A stretch of DNA of 64,000 bases from Linanthus parryae (GCA_023055425.1 JALGPY010000012.1:10599922-10663921), one strand, 5' to 3'; counted from the stretch's first letter, positions 1 to 11,609 are shown. Translations and numbers: made by a program. The notes: generated from the letters alone by a model not told the origin.

Positions 1-414
1 ATTAGTGCTTTAGACTTTTTGTTAATGTCGAAACGACAATTTCAGACACTATATAATAAATAGTACTATTACAATAAAATATTATTAATATTTATTAATG
101 GATAATGATGTAAATGATAAATTAATCAAAAAGCAAGTTGTAAAAAGCAACCACTCCCCTGTTTTTAAAAGCTGTTGTGGGAAGCAGTTGCTTTATAGAA
201 AGCAGAAAAACAAAACTTTACCAAACACAAAAATACTGTTTTTGGATTCGAAAAGCAGCGTTCTAGAAAGCAAAAGCATTATTAAACGGACTCTTAGGGC
301 GACCCTGCATTGACGGGTTTTGACTAAAAGCTAGATTCAACAGAGATGCAAAACTACTACTGGATACTTGCCTTTTTTTTCCTTTCAAAGGCTCGTCTCG
401 GAGCTCCATGCCCC
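1..414. other. Intergenic, no gene recognised
   Basis: AT-rich sequence with short recurring AAAGCAG-like motifs between about 130 and 280. This is a common look for decayed TIR transposons in plants, but I could not find paired ends. A 71-codon open frame at 98-313 is lysine-rich, made from these motifs, and has no family resemblance, so I do not call it a gene. Confidence 0.4.
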
Positions 415-528
415 TTAAGAGCATCTCTAACTCCTAAAGGTGACTAAAGAGGGACGATGATCTCTCAGGAGATCTCGTAATTTCTGGACTGTCTGGTTAC
501 CGTCCCTCTTTAGTCTTTCTGTCTGAAA

Positions 529-529
<1 letters not shown>

Positions 530-567
<38 letters not shown>
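530..567 (+). repeat. Poly-A tract, 38 nt, at the 5' junction of the LINE
   Basis: An uninterrupted run of A lies directly upstream of the first recognisable LINE sequence. A second A run at 4665-4690 is the normal LINE tail, so the element is flanked by A runs on both sides. Confidence 0.85.
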
Positions 568-568
<1 letters not shown>

Positions 569-570
<2 letters not shown>

Positions 571-1080
571 GGAAGGAATAAGGAGATCTCTCGGGTTTCC
601 AAATGCTTGGTATGTTGACCCTAAAAGAACAGTAGGAGGGTTTTGTTTGTGGTGGGTTGATAACCTCAATGTTGAAGTGCAATGGAGTTCCAAGAATGTG
701 ATTCATATTAGAATAGAGGCTTCTAGTGGTCATTGGGAGCACCGGTTTCTTATTTATGCTCCTCCTTATCCAGCAGAAAGGGGAGAGTTTTGGAAGGAGT
801 TAGAAGTTATTACAAGCAGAATTCAAGGTCCATGGATCATTGCAGGTGATTGCAATGATATGAGCAACAAGCTGGACAAAGTTGGAGGTAATAGTATTAG
901 AAAATAGAGAATCAATGCTTTTAAATAGTTCATTTCAGATTGTCATTTAATTGAATTGCAAGCTCAGGGTATAAATTACAGTTGGACAAATAGAAGAGCC
1001 ACAGGGAATGTAAGGGAAATGCTTGATAGAGTGTACTACAATGTGGATTGGGGGCTTGCTCACTCTAATGCGAACTCTCT
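569..1080 (+). pseudogene. LINE apurinic-type endonuclease, C-terminal part
   Basis: The first 112 codons read through to a stop at 905-907 and give a fragment of the exonuclease-endonuclease-phosphatase fold that nicks target DNA for LINE insertion. The segment ...GPWIIAGDCNDM matches the family's GDFN-type motif with N to C. After the stop the same product continues (SWTNRR and LDRV motifs near 980-1035). It starts inside the domain because the element is 5'-truncated. It is non-functional. Confidence 0.8.
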
Positions 1081-1239
1081 AGAGAAGCTCTAATTGGTTC
1101 CGACCATACACCCCTCATCTTAGAAACAAATTGGCAGAATCATAAGAGGGTTGCTCCCTTTAAATTCAATGAGTCTTGGCTTGGCTGTGAAGGGTGCTCT
1201 CAGACACTGAGTAGATCTTGGAATAGTCATCATTCTCAT

Positions 1240-3234
1240 CATCCTATCTCAAATCTGACAGGAAAGATGAGGAAAAGCAGAGAAAACTTGAAAAAATAGA
1301 GCAAAGAAGAGGTAAAAAACAATGAAAAAGAGATTAAGAGGATCAAAGACCAGCTTAAGCACATTCAGAGCAGACCTTGGTGTCAGCTGAATAGTGATTT
1401 GGAGGAAAATCTCAAAAGGGATTTGGAAGATTGCTGGATAAGGGAAGAAACTTACTGGAAACAAAAGTCAAGAGTGCAATTTTTAAAAGGGGGAGACAAG
1501 AATTCCAGATTTTTTCACCTATCTACTATCTAAAGAAGACATTTCAACAGAATCAACAAGCTCAAATTCGAAAATGGAGAATGGATTGACAAAGAAGAAC
1601 AGATTCAGAGCCATGCTAAGCATTACTTTAGATGTCTCTTCTCCTCAAGTGGAAGCCCTGCTACTGATTTCAATTGGAGCCTGTAACAATCTCAACTCAG
1701 TAATAGTGAGAATGCCATGCTCTTATTAACCCCGACTGAAGAAGAAGTACAGCAAGTGGTGTTCCAAATGAATCCTTCTAAAGCACCAGGCTATGATGGC
1801 CTAACAGGTAAGTTCTATCACTCTCCGTGGAGCATTGTTGGGAAGGATGTGGTTACGGCTATCCAATATTTTTTTACGTCTAGAAGGATGCCTCATTGCA
1901 TAAACAAGACTGTCATTTCTCTCATTCCTAAGGTGGCATGCCCTGAGGAATTAAAACAGTTTAGACCTATCTCTCTTTGCACTTTCCTTTATAAGGTGAT
2001 AGCAAAGCTTCTAGCTAACAGATTGAAGATCATCCTCCCAAGGCTTATTTCTAAGGAACAATCACCATTTGTTTATGGAAGACAAATACAAGAAAAGATT
2101 ATCATTGCACAAGAGTTCTTCCATCTGATAAAGCATAAGACTGCTGGCTCTAAAGGACTTCTAGCTCTTAAACTTGATTCACAAAAAGCCTATGATAAGG
2201 CTGAGTGGGGTTTCTTACTCAAAATTCTTGATCACTTGGATTTCTCCCCTGAATTTTGTGAGAGCATTGAGCAATGTCTCACTACTGTTACCTTCTCAGT
2301 CAAAGTCAATGGGGTAGAGGGCTCGTCTTTTTCTCCGGAAAGGGGGTTGAGACAGGGGGATCCTCTCTCCCCCTATCTTTTTGTGTTGATTATGGATACT
2401 TTGTCTAGACATTGAATTCAGCCTTGCAATTAGGGGAGCTTGAAGGGATAAACTTTGTCAGAGGAGCAATGCCCATAAACCACTTATTCTTTGCGGATGA
2501 TGCATGCCCATAAACCACTTATTCTTTGCGGATGATGCTCTGCTTCTTCTAAAAGCTACAAGAGGGGAAGTAATGAACTTTTTAGACATTCTTCAAAGGT
2601 TCTGCTCAACCTCAGGCATGGTTATCAATATGGACAAGTCTGGTTTGCTCTTTTCTCCTAATAGAGACTTTGAAGTGACCAAAGAGATATCTGACTTATG
2701 CAACATCCCTGCTTTAGATCAGAACGCTAAATATTTGGGAGTGCCTGCCTTTTGGGGAAGCTCTAAGGTCCAATGCCTAAATTATATCTATGAGAGACTG
2801 GTAGAAAAGTTGAAGGGGTGGAAAAAACTCTCTCTCTCTTATGCTGGAAGAGAAGTGATGCTAAAAGCTATAGCAATGGCTATCCCAAGTTTCCTAATGG
2901 CTAGCCTTATATTTCCCATCTCCATATGTGCAAAGATTACTAAGGCGATGAGAAGATTTTGGTGGGGTGGGGTCCAAATGAAAACAAGCTGTGTTGGGTA
3001 AGTTGGAAAGAGATGGGAAAGCCCAAAGCTCAAGGTGGTCTTTCTTTTAGGGATCTAAGGAGTTATAATGTAGCTTTGTTGGCTAAAACAAGCTGGAGAC
3101 TGCTTAAAAACCCCAACTCTTTATGTGCACAGTTGTTGATGAAAGCTCATTTCCCGAACTCTACCATTTTGGAGGCAAAGTTGGGAAATAATCCCTCTTG
3201 GGCTGGAGAAGTGTGCTTGCAGCCTTTTGAATAA
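1240..3234 (+). pseudogene. LINE reverse transcriptase
   Basis: A lysine/glutamate-rich linker with stops (1240-1716) leads into an open RT segment at 1717-2415. Landmarks in order are NPSKAPGYDG, ISLIPK, FRPISLC, KLDSQKAYDKAEW and GLRQGDPLSP, then the FADD catalytic motif, followed by the thumb region at 2540-3000 and on to 3234. The frame breaks at 2413-2415 and again at the 35-bp duplication at 2469-2538. A further frame change lies near 2960-3000. The enzyme would copy element RNA at the nicked target; this copy is dead. Confidence 0.9.
2469..2538 (+). repeat. 35-bp tandem duplication across the RT catalytic motif
   Basis: Two adjacent identical 35-bp units (2469-2503 and 2504-2538) each encode PINHLFFADDA. 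Because 35 is not a multiple of 3, the duplication shifts the frame at the FADD motif. Confidence 0.95.
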
Positions 3235-4576
3235 GAAAGGAAGGTGGAGAGTGGGCAATGGGGGAACTATCAAAATCTTCAAAGATCCCTGGATTCCTAA
3301 TTATCCCCCTTCTACAATTATGCTTGACAGTGGTATGAGCAATCAAGCAATTCTGGTGAAGAGCCTCATCAATGAAGATACTAAGAGTTGGAAGCATTTG
3401 GTGGTGAAAAATATGTTCAGAACAGAAGTGGCAAATTCCATTCTTAGCATTCCAATCCCTTGGAATGGGAAAGATGATGATTTCTATTGGCCTAACACTA
3501 GGAATGGGAGCTACACTGTGAAAAGTGGTTCTTGGGCTGCAAAACAAGTTTTTGAAGAAAATGCAGCTAAGGGAAATCCAGGTTTGAAAGACTACAGCTA
3601 TTCTAAAGCCTCTTCATCATTTAATTTTTCAAAATCTTATTGGCCTAGTTGTTGGAATATGAAGCTCTCCCCTAGAGTGAAGATGTTTTGGTGGAGAGCT
3701 AGCAAATGTGCTCTTGCCACAAAAAAATACTTGGTTGCAAGGAAATGTGTTGTTTCCGGGATTTGTGGTATCTGTGAAGTGGACACTGAAGATGATTTTC
3801 ACATTTTCTTGGGGTGTGGTTGGACTAGAACTGTGTGGCTAAGTACGGGGCTGAGGATTTCACAGGTCTGTGAGGAGAGGAAAACTTCCAGGTTTGGCAA
3901 TTTCAAATGTGGCAGAAGTGCAAAAGTGAAAAAGAGAACATTTGGTTGTTTGAAAAATTGGTGCTTTCTTGCTGGTTGGATATGGAATAGCAGAAATGAT
4001 TTTTACTTCAATCATACCCCCATTAGGCCTATTTCTACTATACAAAATATTTTGCACTCGGAAGCTTTGTGGAGACAAAATGAAGACCAAGAGGCTGGGA
4101 ATGGAAATGGAAATGGAAATGGAAATGGAAATGGAAATGGAAACCCTCATATGCAGGATGAAGGAGACACAAGATGGGTACCTCCAGGCATTAATCAGGT
4201 CAAATGTAATTATGACGCAGCTTGGAGCAAGAGGACTAATCAAATGATTCTGGCTTGGGTTACTAGAGATAGTGAAGGAAATACCTTGAATGGGAATTGG
4301 TTTTGTGGGAGAGCAAGTTCTGCTTTAAGTGCAGAAGCCCAAGCTCTTAGGTTAGCTATGGCTCAAAGCTCAGAAGAGAGACTTAGTTGGATCTTTGAGG
4401 GTGATAGTAAAATGGTATCGAATATTGCAAATGGAAAGGCTAAAAGTCCAGGTGACATTCAGCAAGTGTTTGATGATATTGCTATGCTCAAGCTCCAAGT
4501 GAATGCTACTGTGAGGTGGGTAAGGAGATCTGCTAATGGAGTAGCTCATGGGATAGCAAAGATAGTTCTAATGTAA
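3227..4576 (+). pseudogene. LINE zinc-binding segment and RNase H
   Basis: A 449-codon open frame. The middle holds the zf-RVT-type segment (WNMKLSPRVKMFWWRA, then CGICEVDTEDDFHIFLGC) and the C-terminus an RNase H-like domain (RVT_3 type). In the latter, NYDAAW, SAEAQALRLA, EGDSK and the final VRRSANGVAHGIA stretch carry the expected acidic and histidine positions. It would remove the RNA template after first-strand synthesis. The two domains are joined by an Asn-Gly repeat from a hexanucleotide microsatellite at 4098-4144. The frame is open to its stop but is separated from RT by a frameshift. Confidence 0.88.
4098..4144 (+). repeat. GGAAAT hexanucleotide microsatellite
   Basis: About seven tandem GGAAAT units stay in frame and encode (Asn-Gly)n in the linker before the LINE RNase H domain. 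The antisense frame gives an artificial Ile-Ser repeat. Confidence 0.95.
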
Positions 4577-5152
4577 TGGGTGATGTGATAAGTCATCCTG
4601 AGGTGGAAAAACTGGTCCAGTTGGATTGTTGTTTTGGTTCTTAGTTTTATTAAATCAAATTTTGAAAAAAAAAAAAAAAAAAAAAAAAAACCCTCATAAA
4701 GTTGAGGGGGAGGAGATGGCCATGGAGTGAAAAGTACAGTCCAGATTCAATTCCTCGTGGGGAAGGGGTGATTGGGGGATTTCTCACTATTAACTCCTCT
4801 ACGGGGAGGTTAACTAATCAAAGTTTTGGGTATATTAATTACATTTAATTATATTTTATAATTATAACGTTTATTTTAAACTACTATTAATATACTTTAT
4901 TATTTTTAAACTTTATATTTTATACTTTACATAAAATTTATATAATGTTTCTCGGTAATTGAAAAATAGATTGAAAAAATAGATTTGAGTAAAAAATATA
5001 TTCTTCCAATCGTAATTATTATTTATTAGTATTAATTATTTTATTTTAAATCATTTAATATATTTAAAAATAAATTTATTGGATGAAGGGAGGGGATGAC
5101 TTGTCGAGGTTGAGTAGTTTTGGGGGACGGGGAGATGGGTTAGAGATGCGCT

Positions 5153-5758
5153 TAGATCGATTAGTTACAATTCATTGCATGTAATGAACATTCAACATAG
5201 AACAGTCAAAACCACAGAAAGAGCTTCACGGATGCATGAGCTGGTAACCATAATCGTACACTAATATGAGAAAATTAATTCCAGTCGCAAATATAAAACA
5301 AACAGATTAAACAGAATCAGGAAATCAATGTTTTTTCATAAAAGAAAAATGTATGTCTAACCCTCACCTTCATCGAGGTTCTTCTCTCTTCAGTAACTAC
5401 CAACATTTCCAGAAACTGGTCCGAGAGATTTATTTTCTGTTCTCCGGCAAGAGTAGCAACTGCCTTAAGGCTCTAAAAGACTAGTCTCACCAACTGATCG
5501 GTAAATAACAATTCACGGGAGTATACATTAAAGCCAGAACTTTGTATCTTCAAACCCCAGATAGATCTGAGAATTGTGTACTAATTACTACAAAAGCTAC
5601 TCAGAAACTAGTTATGCGAGACTGCAAGACTCTGTATGAAGTATGAAATTCATGAATCAGCGATAAAAAAGGATACCTAAAACTCAATTACCATCTTTGA
5701 AGACCAGGGTCGGAGCATCATCAAAATTTGGTCGCCTTGGATCAGTTCTTATCTAGAC
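5153..5758 (-). terminator. 3' UTR and downstream region of the ELM2/SANT gene
   Basis: Sequence beyond the stop codon at 5759-5761 (minus strand). An AATAAA-type signal reads on the minus strand at 5429-5434 and is a plausible polyadenylation signal, which would give a 3' UTR of roughly 300 nt or more. The remaining 280 bp up to the TIR element shows nothing else. Confidence 0.4.
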
Positions 5759-8700
5759 TCATATATCAAGCTTACTGCTCTGATTCTCGAATGACGTGCA
5801 CGAGTCATCGCCTGCATCGTGATTCTCATCGTTGGAGCTGGTTGTCTTCCCTGCAAACTGGAAGAGAGAATTCGTTCCCGGAGCAGCAAAACTTCTTGAA
5901 ATATCATCTACACCGCCCTTGTCCTCCACGCCCATCAGATAACTATGATCCACTAACCCTACAAAACCTTTATGCACATCCGTTTCACCCTTCATCTCAG
6001 TTTCACCTTCCCATCCATGAAACTCATGATCATGAGGGAGACCAAATTGATCAAATGATTCAACAACAGAATGATGATGCTCTTCGTTCATATGATAATT
6101 AAACCTTGCCAACTCTAATGCCTCTTTGTGGGCTTCTGGCTCACCCTCCATCTTGATTCCTTCAGGGAGCTCACCTCCATGATTCTCTTGATCAAAAGAT
6201 TCGGCGAGGGACTCATCCTCTTCATCTGTCATTCCAAGTTCATTAGCTTGCCACTCATCGTTGTCACTGTCAATGTTTTGTGGGTCGAATCTGTTCTGCG
6301 CAGCACGCTTCCTAAGCATAAACACATTGAAATAGTAATTGACTAATTCCTGTTTCGTGCGGGTAGGGAAGATGGCAGTCAAGATATGCCAAAAGTTCTT
6401 CTTAGAGGAGGCAGGATTTGAGCATACGGCATCATAGAAATATTGCTCTTCTTCTTCACTCCATTTCTGTGCCACCTCCTCTCCCATGTCGCTTAAACCC
6501 AGCCTTCCAAATTCCTGCCCCAGTTCTTCTCTCAGTTTCTCTCTTGCTTCTGTGACATGAAGCCTCACACAACTAATAGAACCCCTGTCAAGGCAACTAC
6601 AGACAATTCTAGTTCCTCTATTGCTGGTGCAACTATAACCACTAGATTCCAAACTGGGCATGGGTACAAGACAAGTACCAACCTCATTTGAGCATGAATC
6701 TGATGATTTAGTAGTACCTTGGGGGTTCCAATCAGGAAGTATAGCTTGATGCTCAATTCCAACTGGGACTATTCTCTGAGGATCATGTTCCAGATGAAGT
6801 GAATACCCTTGACGTGGGTGAGCTAGACTTGTCTCTTGATGGCCAAAATCAAATAAATGCTGGAAGAAAGAGTGGTGAAAGGAAGCTGCTGGATTCACAT
6901 ATTCATCATGAGCATTGCCATTGCTGCTGGAAGCATTTCCCCAAAGTTCCTCCTTAGCTCCATCAAGATATTCACTTGGAGTTTCCTTCATTGTCTTTTC
7001 TTCATCACAGTATTTTTTGCTGCTTCTCTCACCTTCATCATAACAGAACAAAAGGATTGGTCATATAGAGAATTTGAAGAACAATGATGGTTAGATGTCT
7101 CAACAGTGAAACAAATATACAAGCTTGCAGGTGTGTCTGTCAACAAATAATAAAGTTAGCAGGGAAGGATAAGTCTGGCCCTACTAGAAAACTTCATTGC
7201 ATTCATAAAGTACTTCAAGATAATCAGGATACGCAAACATATAGACTAAAGAAAAACAACAGCAAAGGAGAACCATATTGCTATTAAAAAGACAGAGAAG
7301 CTGCCCTCCAAACTATATAAATCAGTTAAAAGTTAAGAGGGCACATTCATAAGCACGGCAACGAGAACATCTTTCATTGTTTCAAGATCGCACGAATCAC
7401 AAGCACAAGAACAAGATTGCCAATTTCATTGTTTCTCAGGTCATAAACGGTGCAACAGCCTGACCTCATAGTGCCAAACATAGTTGTCAAATCATGATTC
7501 GCATCGTGAATCGAAACTTTAATTTTCAAATCGTGAATTGTATCGAATCGTGAATCGTAACGATTCGGTCTAATTATTTTCTTACTAATAGAAACACCCA
7601 TTCAGATTTCCAATCATCAACCTTCTATTTTCTTGAGAATTTATAGAGACCGGATCTCATATCAACCCTCTATTTTGAAACAATATATAATAATTCAAGG
7701 CGGTAAATATGCAAATATAAAACAAAAATGGCATCCAAGTGAGAGTACTGCATAAGTTCCATCTGAAACTCGTGAAAACGAAATAGTGTAAAATAATAAG
7801 TATCATAAACTCGTAAATAGCATCCAAAAAGGTTAACTAAATAAGTGCCATGCCAAAGAGGTGAGTATAAATAGAATCTGAATACATCAGTTCCATGCAA
7901 ACACAAAGAGGTTCCATCCTAAAAGACTCAAAAGCATCCACATCAGTACAGCCCTCAAAATCCTTGGAGGGTTGTGACAGAATGCATAGATTGAAGAAAA
8001 GAGACGGTAGATTAGGATTTCAAGTAGTGACGTTACGCTTTTGGTCTTGACCCATATCGTTTTACTACCTGCTTTTCTACCCCAGACCTGCCTCCAAACA
8101 AGTACGATTTTGAATCGCTCGATTCGCGATTCAGCGAATCGAATCGCGATTCACGATTCAGAGGCACAATTCAGCTATACCTCGATTCTATGCACGATTC
8201 TGAATCGATGGGGTATGAATCGAGCCAAAGCGTACGAATCGAATCGCGAATCGCTCGATTTTGACAACTATGGTAATGTCAATTATCTTTGCAAGTGGCT
8301 TATTAATGATGAGTTAAGCGTGCAACGGGCGTGCACTGTTGATAGTTGAAATGATGTAGACAGATCATTCGTTGTAAGAATTGCTTACCGTCTAAATCAT
8401 GTTTTTAAACTATTCAGCACCACAGTTGTCTAAATCGAGCGATTCGCGATTCGAATCGTACGATTCGGTTCGATTCATACCCCCATCGATTCAGAATCGT
8501 GCATAGAATTGAAGTATGGCTAAATCGTGCATCTGAATCGTGAAACGCGATTCGATTTGCTGAATCGTGAATCGAGCGATTCAAAAAATGTTGTTGTTTG
8601 GAGGAGGGTCAGGGTTAGAAAAGTAGGTAAAGACGTAAAACGATATGGGTCAAGGCCATAAGTGTTGCACCACTACTTGAAATCCTAATGTTCGGTATCT

Positions 8701-10277
8701 TTTCGTAAAAATATCCTTCAATCGACGCATTCTATTGCAGCATGTGGATGGTTTTGAGTCCTTTAGGATGGAACATCTTTGTGTTTATATGGAACTAATG
8801 TATTTAGATGCTATTTATACTCGCCACTTTTGCATGGAACTTATTTAGTTAACCTTTTTGGATGCTCTATTTATGATTTTATGCTATTCGTACTCATTAG
8901 TTCCGGAGCAAGCTATGCAGTACTCTCAGTTGATGATAATTATTATTTTACACTATTTCGTACTCACTAGTTTCGGCTGGAACTAATGCAGTACTCTCAC
9001 TTGGATGCCATTTATGATTTATATAATTGCATATTTACCACCTTAAATTATTATTATATTGCTTCAAAATAGAGGGTTGATTATTGGAAATCTGAATGGG
9101 TGTTTTATTAGTAAGAAAATAATTAGAACGAATCGTTATGATTCACGATTCGATACAATTCACGATTCGATACGATTCACGATTCAAAAATTGAGGTTTC
9201 AATTCAAGATTCGAATCATGATTTGAAAACTATGGACACAACCATACAAGCAAACAAACAAACTCTATCACCAGTACAGAAAAAAAAAAAAAAAAAACAT
9301 GTTAAGAAAAGGGAAATAGCAATTGCAATCAAACATCAAAAGAAAAGAGGTGCAGAAAATATAAACAGGTTGAAATAGAAAGGAAGGAGGAAGCACGGAA
9401 TGATACAAAAACAGGCAAAATGATTATACCTTGTGCATTATTGTCATAGAAATATCATAACTTTTATAGTATTAGATTTGTTATGCGATTTACATCACAC
9501 ATGACGTCTACTCATGCAGTAAAAGTATGATATTTGAATACGAAGATAAAATCTGCCCCCATAACTCATTAAAATCATGACCAATTGTCTTTGTAGAAGA
9601 TCGGTCTGGAGGTAAGAAAAACCCAGGCGCAGAACAATAAATTTGAGGAGACAAATTTTGAAGATGTTAAAATCTTTATAGTACTTATGTGTTGAGGGAA
9701 GTTTTTGTTTCCTAGTAAGAATGTGGGTTTATAATTTGAACGTGGTATTAATCTAAAGATAACTTCCAAAGGTTTCGACATTTTGAAGGTGGACCGAAAA
9801 CATTGCGCGTGGGTTAAGACACGGCATCAGTCTTACGCATTTACTCTCTATGAAAGAGCTAAAAGTAGAAGACATGGAATAATCATATGGGCTTTTGTGG
9901 AAAGAAAAGTTCGACAGGGCTTCAACTTTACGAAGCACCAAAGTGAGGTCTTAAGACATTATATAGTATAGAAAAGCAATTTAACACATGCAAAATTGTA
10001 AGATATGCAAGAAAGTAGACATTACGGGTATGGCAGAATATGTTTTTGTAAGAGTTGATAAGACGGCAATACTTGAGTTGCAGTTGTCTATGCACACCTT
10101 AGTTTCCAAACATTAATAGCGGCAAGGCACTCAATTATTACCTGAAGTTGGATTTTGCGGGCTGTCACAGTTTGCAGTTCCATCATTAGTATACAGCTCT
10201 GGGTCTTCCTGTTGTCTGGGATTCTTACAACCAACTTCATAAATTCCGTCGTCATGGAAAGGCCGTTTGTTAACCAT
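5759..10277 (-). CDS. ELM2 and SANT/Myb-like domain protein (plant family), 2 coding exons
   Basis: Coding exons are 10142-10277 (136 nt, start codon at 10277) and 5759-7032, predicting 469 residues. The first exon begins MVNKRPFHDDGIYEVG, the kind of N-terminus seen in plant ELM2/SANT proteins, and ends at a CAG|GTAATA donor. The second begins after a pyrimidine-rich tract at an AAG acceptor (7033), and the phase agrees (1+2 nt). An ELM2-like region lies at about residues 131-229 (VPVGIEHQAILPDW) and a SANT/Myb-like domain at about 232-285 (KWSEEEEQYFYDAV to NYYFNVFMLRKR). An acidic tail follows. ELM2-SANT pairs commonly tether histone deacetylases, so a nuclear chromatin role is inferred, not shown. 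The ATG at 7051 is not the start; it lies in the intron. An extra small exon inside the 3.1 kb intron cannot be excluded. Confidence 0.8.
7479..8272. mobile_element. TIR element rich in GATTCG repeats, copy 1
   Basis: It begins CATAGTTGTCAAATC and ends with the complement GATTTTGACAACTATG. The terminal 100-200 bp at each end are built from reiterated AATCG/GATTCG motifs, and the middle (7620-8050) is unique and non-coding. No clean target duplication is visible. It is a non-autonomous DNA element by its form; the superfamily (Mutator-like or other) is undetermined. Confidence 0.6.
8421..9234. mobile_element. TIR element rich in GATTCG repeats, copy 2 (inverted)
   Basis: This is the same element as at 7479-8272 in opposite orientation. 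For example, the stretch complementary to 7670-7910 lies at 8760-9075, and the GATTCG terminal block is at 8430-8590. It begins CACAGTTGTCTAAATC and ends GATTTGAAAACTATG. The 148 bp between the copies is unrelated sequence, so a transcript through the intron could fold into a hairpin of about 800 bp per arm. Confidence 0.65.
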
Positions 10278-10317
10278 ATTACCTCTTCCAAACTCCAGGT
10301 ACAGATGAGCAGCAAAA
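10142..10317 (-). other. Exon 3 of the ELM2/SANT gene, with start codon
   Basis: On the minus strand a long pyrimidine tract ends in CGCAG at 10318, followed by about 40 nt of leader and the ATG at 10277. A at -3 and G at +4 give a good start context. The exon closes with TTCAG|GTAATA (donor at 10141). The coding part is too short to stand out as an open frame. Confidence 0.75.
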
Positions 10318-11548
10318 CTGCGTTGTCCAAAACAGAGAAAAAAAAAAGAATAAATGAGAGAGAAGAGAGTGAGAGAGAAAGCATTGCGTTACTGTAGCCT
10401 TCTTAATAGCCTATCCAACAGAACCCCAAATGAGGAACTTTCACAATATCTCAATTACGGAATCATGGAGATCCAAAGTACAAAAAAAGGAAAACTATAA
10501 CCCACTTACATGTGAAAAATAGATAAGGTTACAGAAAATCCAGACAAGAATCGAGGTGATAGCGCAGTTACCAAATATATTTATGGAAGGTATTTTACTC
10601 AATATTTTGCGGCGAGCTACAAAATTGGCATTTCTCTAGGATACGAACAGAATTTGAATGCAGCACGAGAAATTATATTCCTGCCTATAGTATCTCAAGC
10701 TAGATCATGACAATTGACAACTTTTAGTCAATCAATGTGAGTGAATCCAGAGAAACACTACCTCTGGCATTGCTTAGACTTTTAGTTACTGGAGAAGATG
10801 GCCGAACTATCTAGTTGGGTCCATCGAAAAGTACTTCCAATAACATAATACATGGATTTAAAGATGCGATGCTAAAATAACTACAAAAGGATAGATCTCA
10901 AAATAACATTAATATTCCACAAGCATGATATAAAGAGAACCATCTAACAGTTAAGTTGCAAATGTTTGACTGAAAATATATATTTTCTGTTCAGTTTAGG
11001 CAGAAACTACAAAAGCAAATATTGATAAGTTGTATCCTCAACTACACAACATCATGGATGATAAACAATCATCAATTATCCTTTGTCTATCCTTTAAATA
11101 GCCATTAGAAAATCTTAATCTGATAACTTAAACCAAGCTTCACGCCGAAAAAGTACATTACATAGAGTCATAAGACGTTGAATCCTTCTAAAAGAGAAAA
11201 TCCATTATTTATCCTTCGCATTTATAGAATATTCGATAACGGAAAGTACTTCCATTAGCTGAACACCCGCTGTGAACTTATGCTGATGAGCATTTTCAAT
11301 AACACTTACTAGAATTAATATGGAAACACATCTGATAAGATCACTCGACAAGTTATCTAACCAACAATCAGCTACAAGTCGACAAAAACACCTATTTAAT
11401 GGAAACTAAGCATCTAGCACACAACATTATTGCGCCGGCATTCTGATCACTTAAATTCATATGACTCAAGCCACATACATAAACACATAAATTATATGAA
11501 ACATTAACTCACAGAACAGATTAGTGAGCTAAAAGAGCCAACATTTAC
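10318..11548 (-). other. 5' UTR intron 2 of the ELM2/SANT gene
   Basis: Lies between the donor at 11548 (AAG|GTAAAT) and the acceptor at 10318. It is AT-rich with no recognised element or coding sequence. An imperfect GA-rich simple tract sits at about 10353-10380, next to the acceptor pyrimidine tract. Confidence 0.5.
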
Positions 11549-11609
11549 CTTCAAATTAGCTAGCAGAAAGAGCCAGAGCAAGGAAGATAGCAGCTGATGG
11601 ACGGAAACA
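11549..11609 (-). other. Non-coding exon 2 of the ELM2/SANT gene
   Basis: A 61-nt exon on the minus strand between a TTTGCAG acceptor and a GAAG|GTAAATG donor, both close to plant consensus. It contains no ATG. It is predicted only from splice signals. Confidence 0.55.

Larger units (their letters stand above)
568..4690 (+). mobile_element. LINE (non-LTR retrotransposon), 5'-truncated
   Basis: About 4.1 kb in the order endonuclease, linker, reverse transcriptase, zinc-binding segment, RNase H, then a 26-nt poly-A tail at 4665-4690. This order is that of plant L1-type LINEs carrying a C-terminal RNase H. Gag and the N-terminus of the endonuclease are missing, so it is a usual 5' truncation. 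Several stops and frameshifts split the reading frame, so it cannot move by itself. It inserted into the TIR element at 415-5152. Confidence 0.9.
415..5152. mobile_element. TIR element (PIF/Harbinger-like MITE) split by a LINE
   Basis: The left end reads GAGCATCTCTAAC from 419 and the right end carries its reverse complement GTTAGAGATGC just before 5150. Both are flanked by TTA (415-417 and 5150-5152), the target duplication typical of PIF/Harbinger elements. The element proper is about 110 bp on the left (418-529) and 460 bp on the right (4691-5149) and has no coding capacity. The right half is an AT-rich stretch with nothing else in it. The TIR has a mismatch or two, so the superfamily call is an inference. 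Confidence 0.5.
7033..10141 (-). other. Intron of the ELM2/SANT gene, transposon-filled
   Basis: A 3.1 kb intron bounded by a GTAATA donor and an AAG acceptor. It contains two inverted ~0.8 kb TIR elements at 7479-9234. The remainder (7033-7478 and 9235-10141) has short random open frames, an A run near 9280-9297, and no recognised coding sequence. Confidence 0.65.

Noticed and set aside
427..742. Minus-strand ORFs with a poly-Phe run
   Set aside because: Created by the 38-nt poly-A tract read in antisense.
3860..4243. Minus-strand ORF with an Ile-Ser repeat
   Set aside because: Antisense shadow of the LINE frame; the repeat is the GGAAAT microsatellite read backwards.
5728..6346. Plus-strand ORFs of 124 and 72 codons
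   Set aside because: Antisense to the well-supported ELM2/SANT coding exon.
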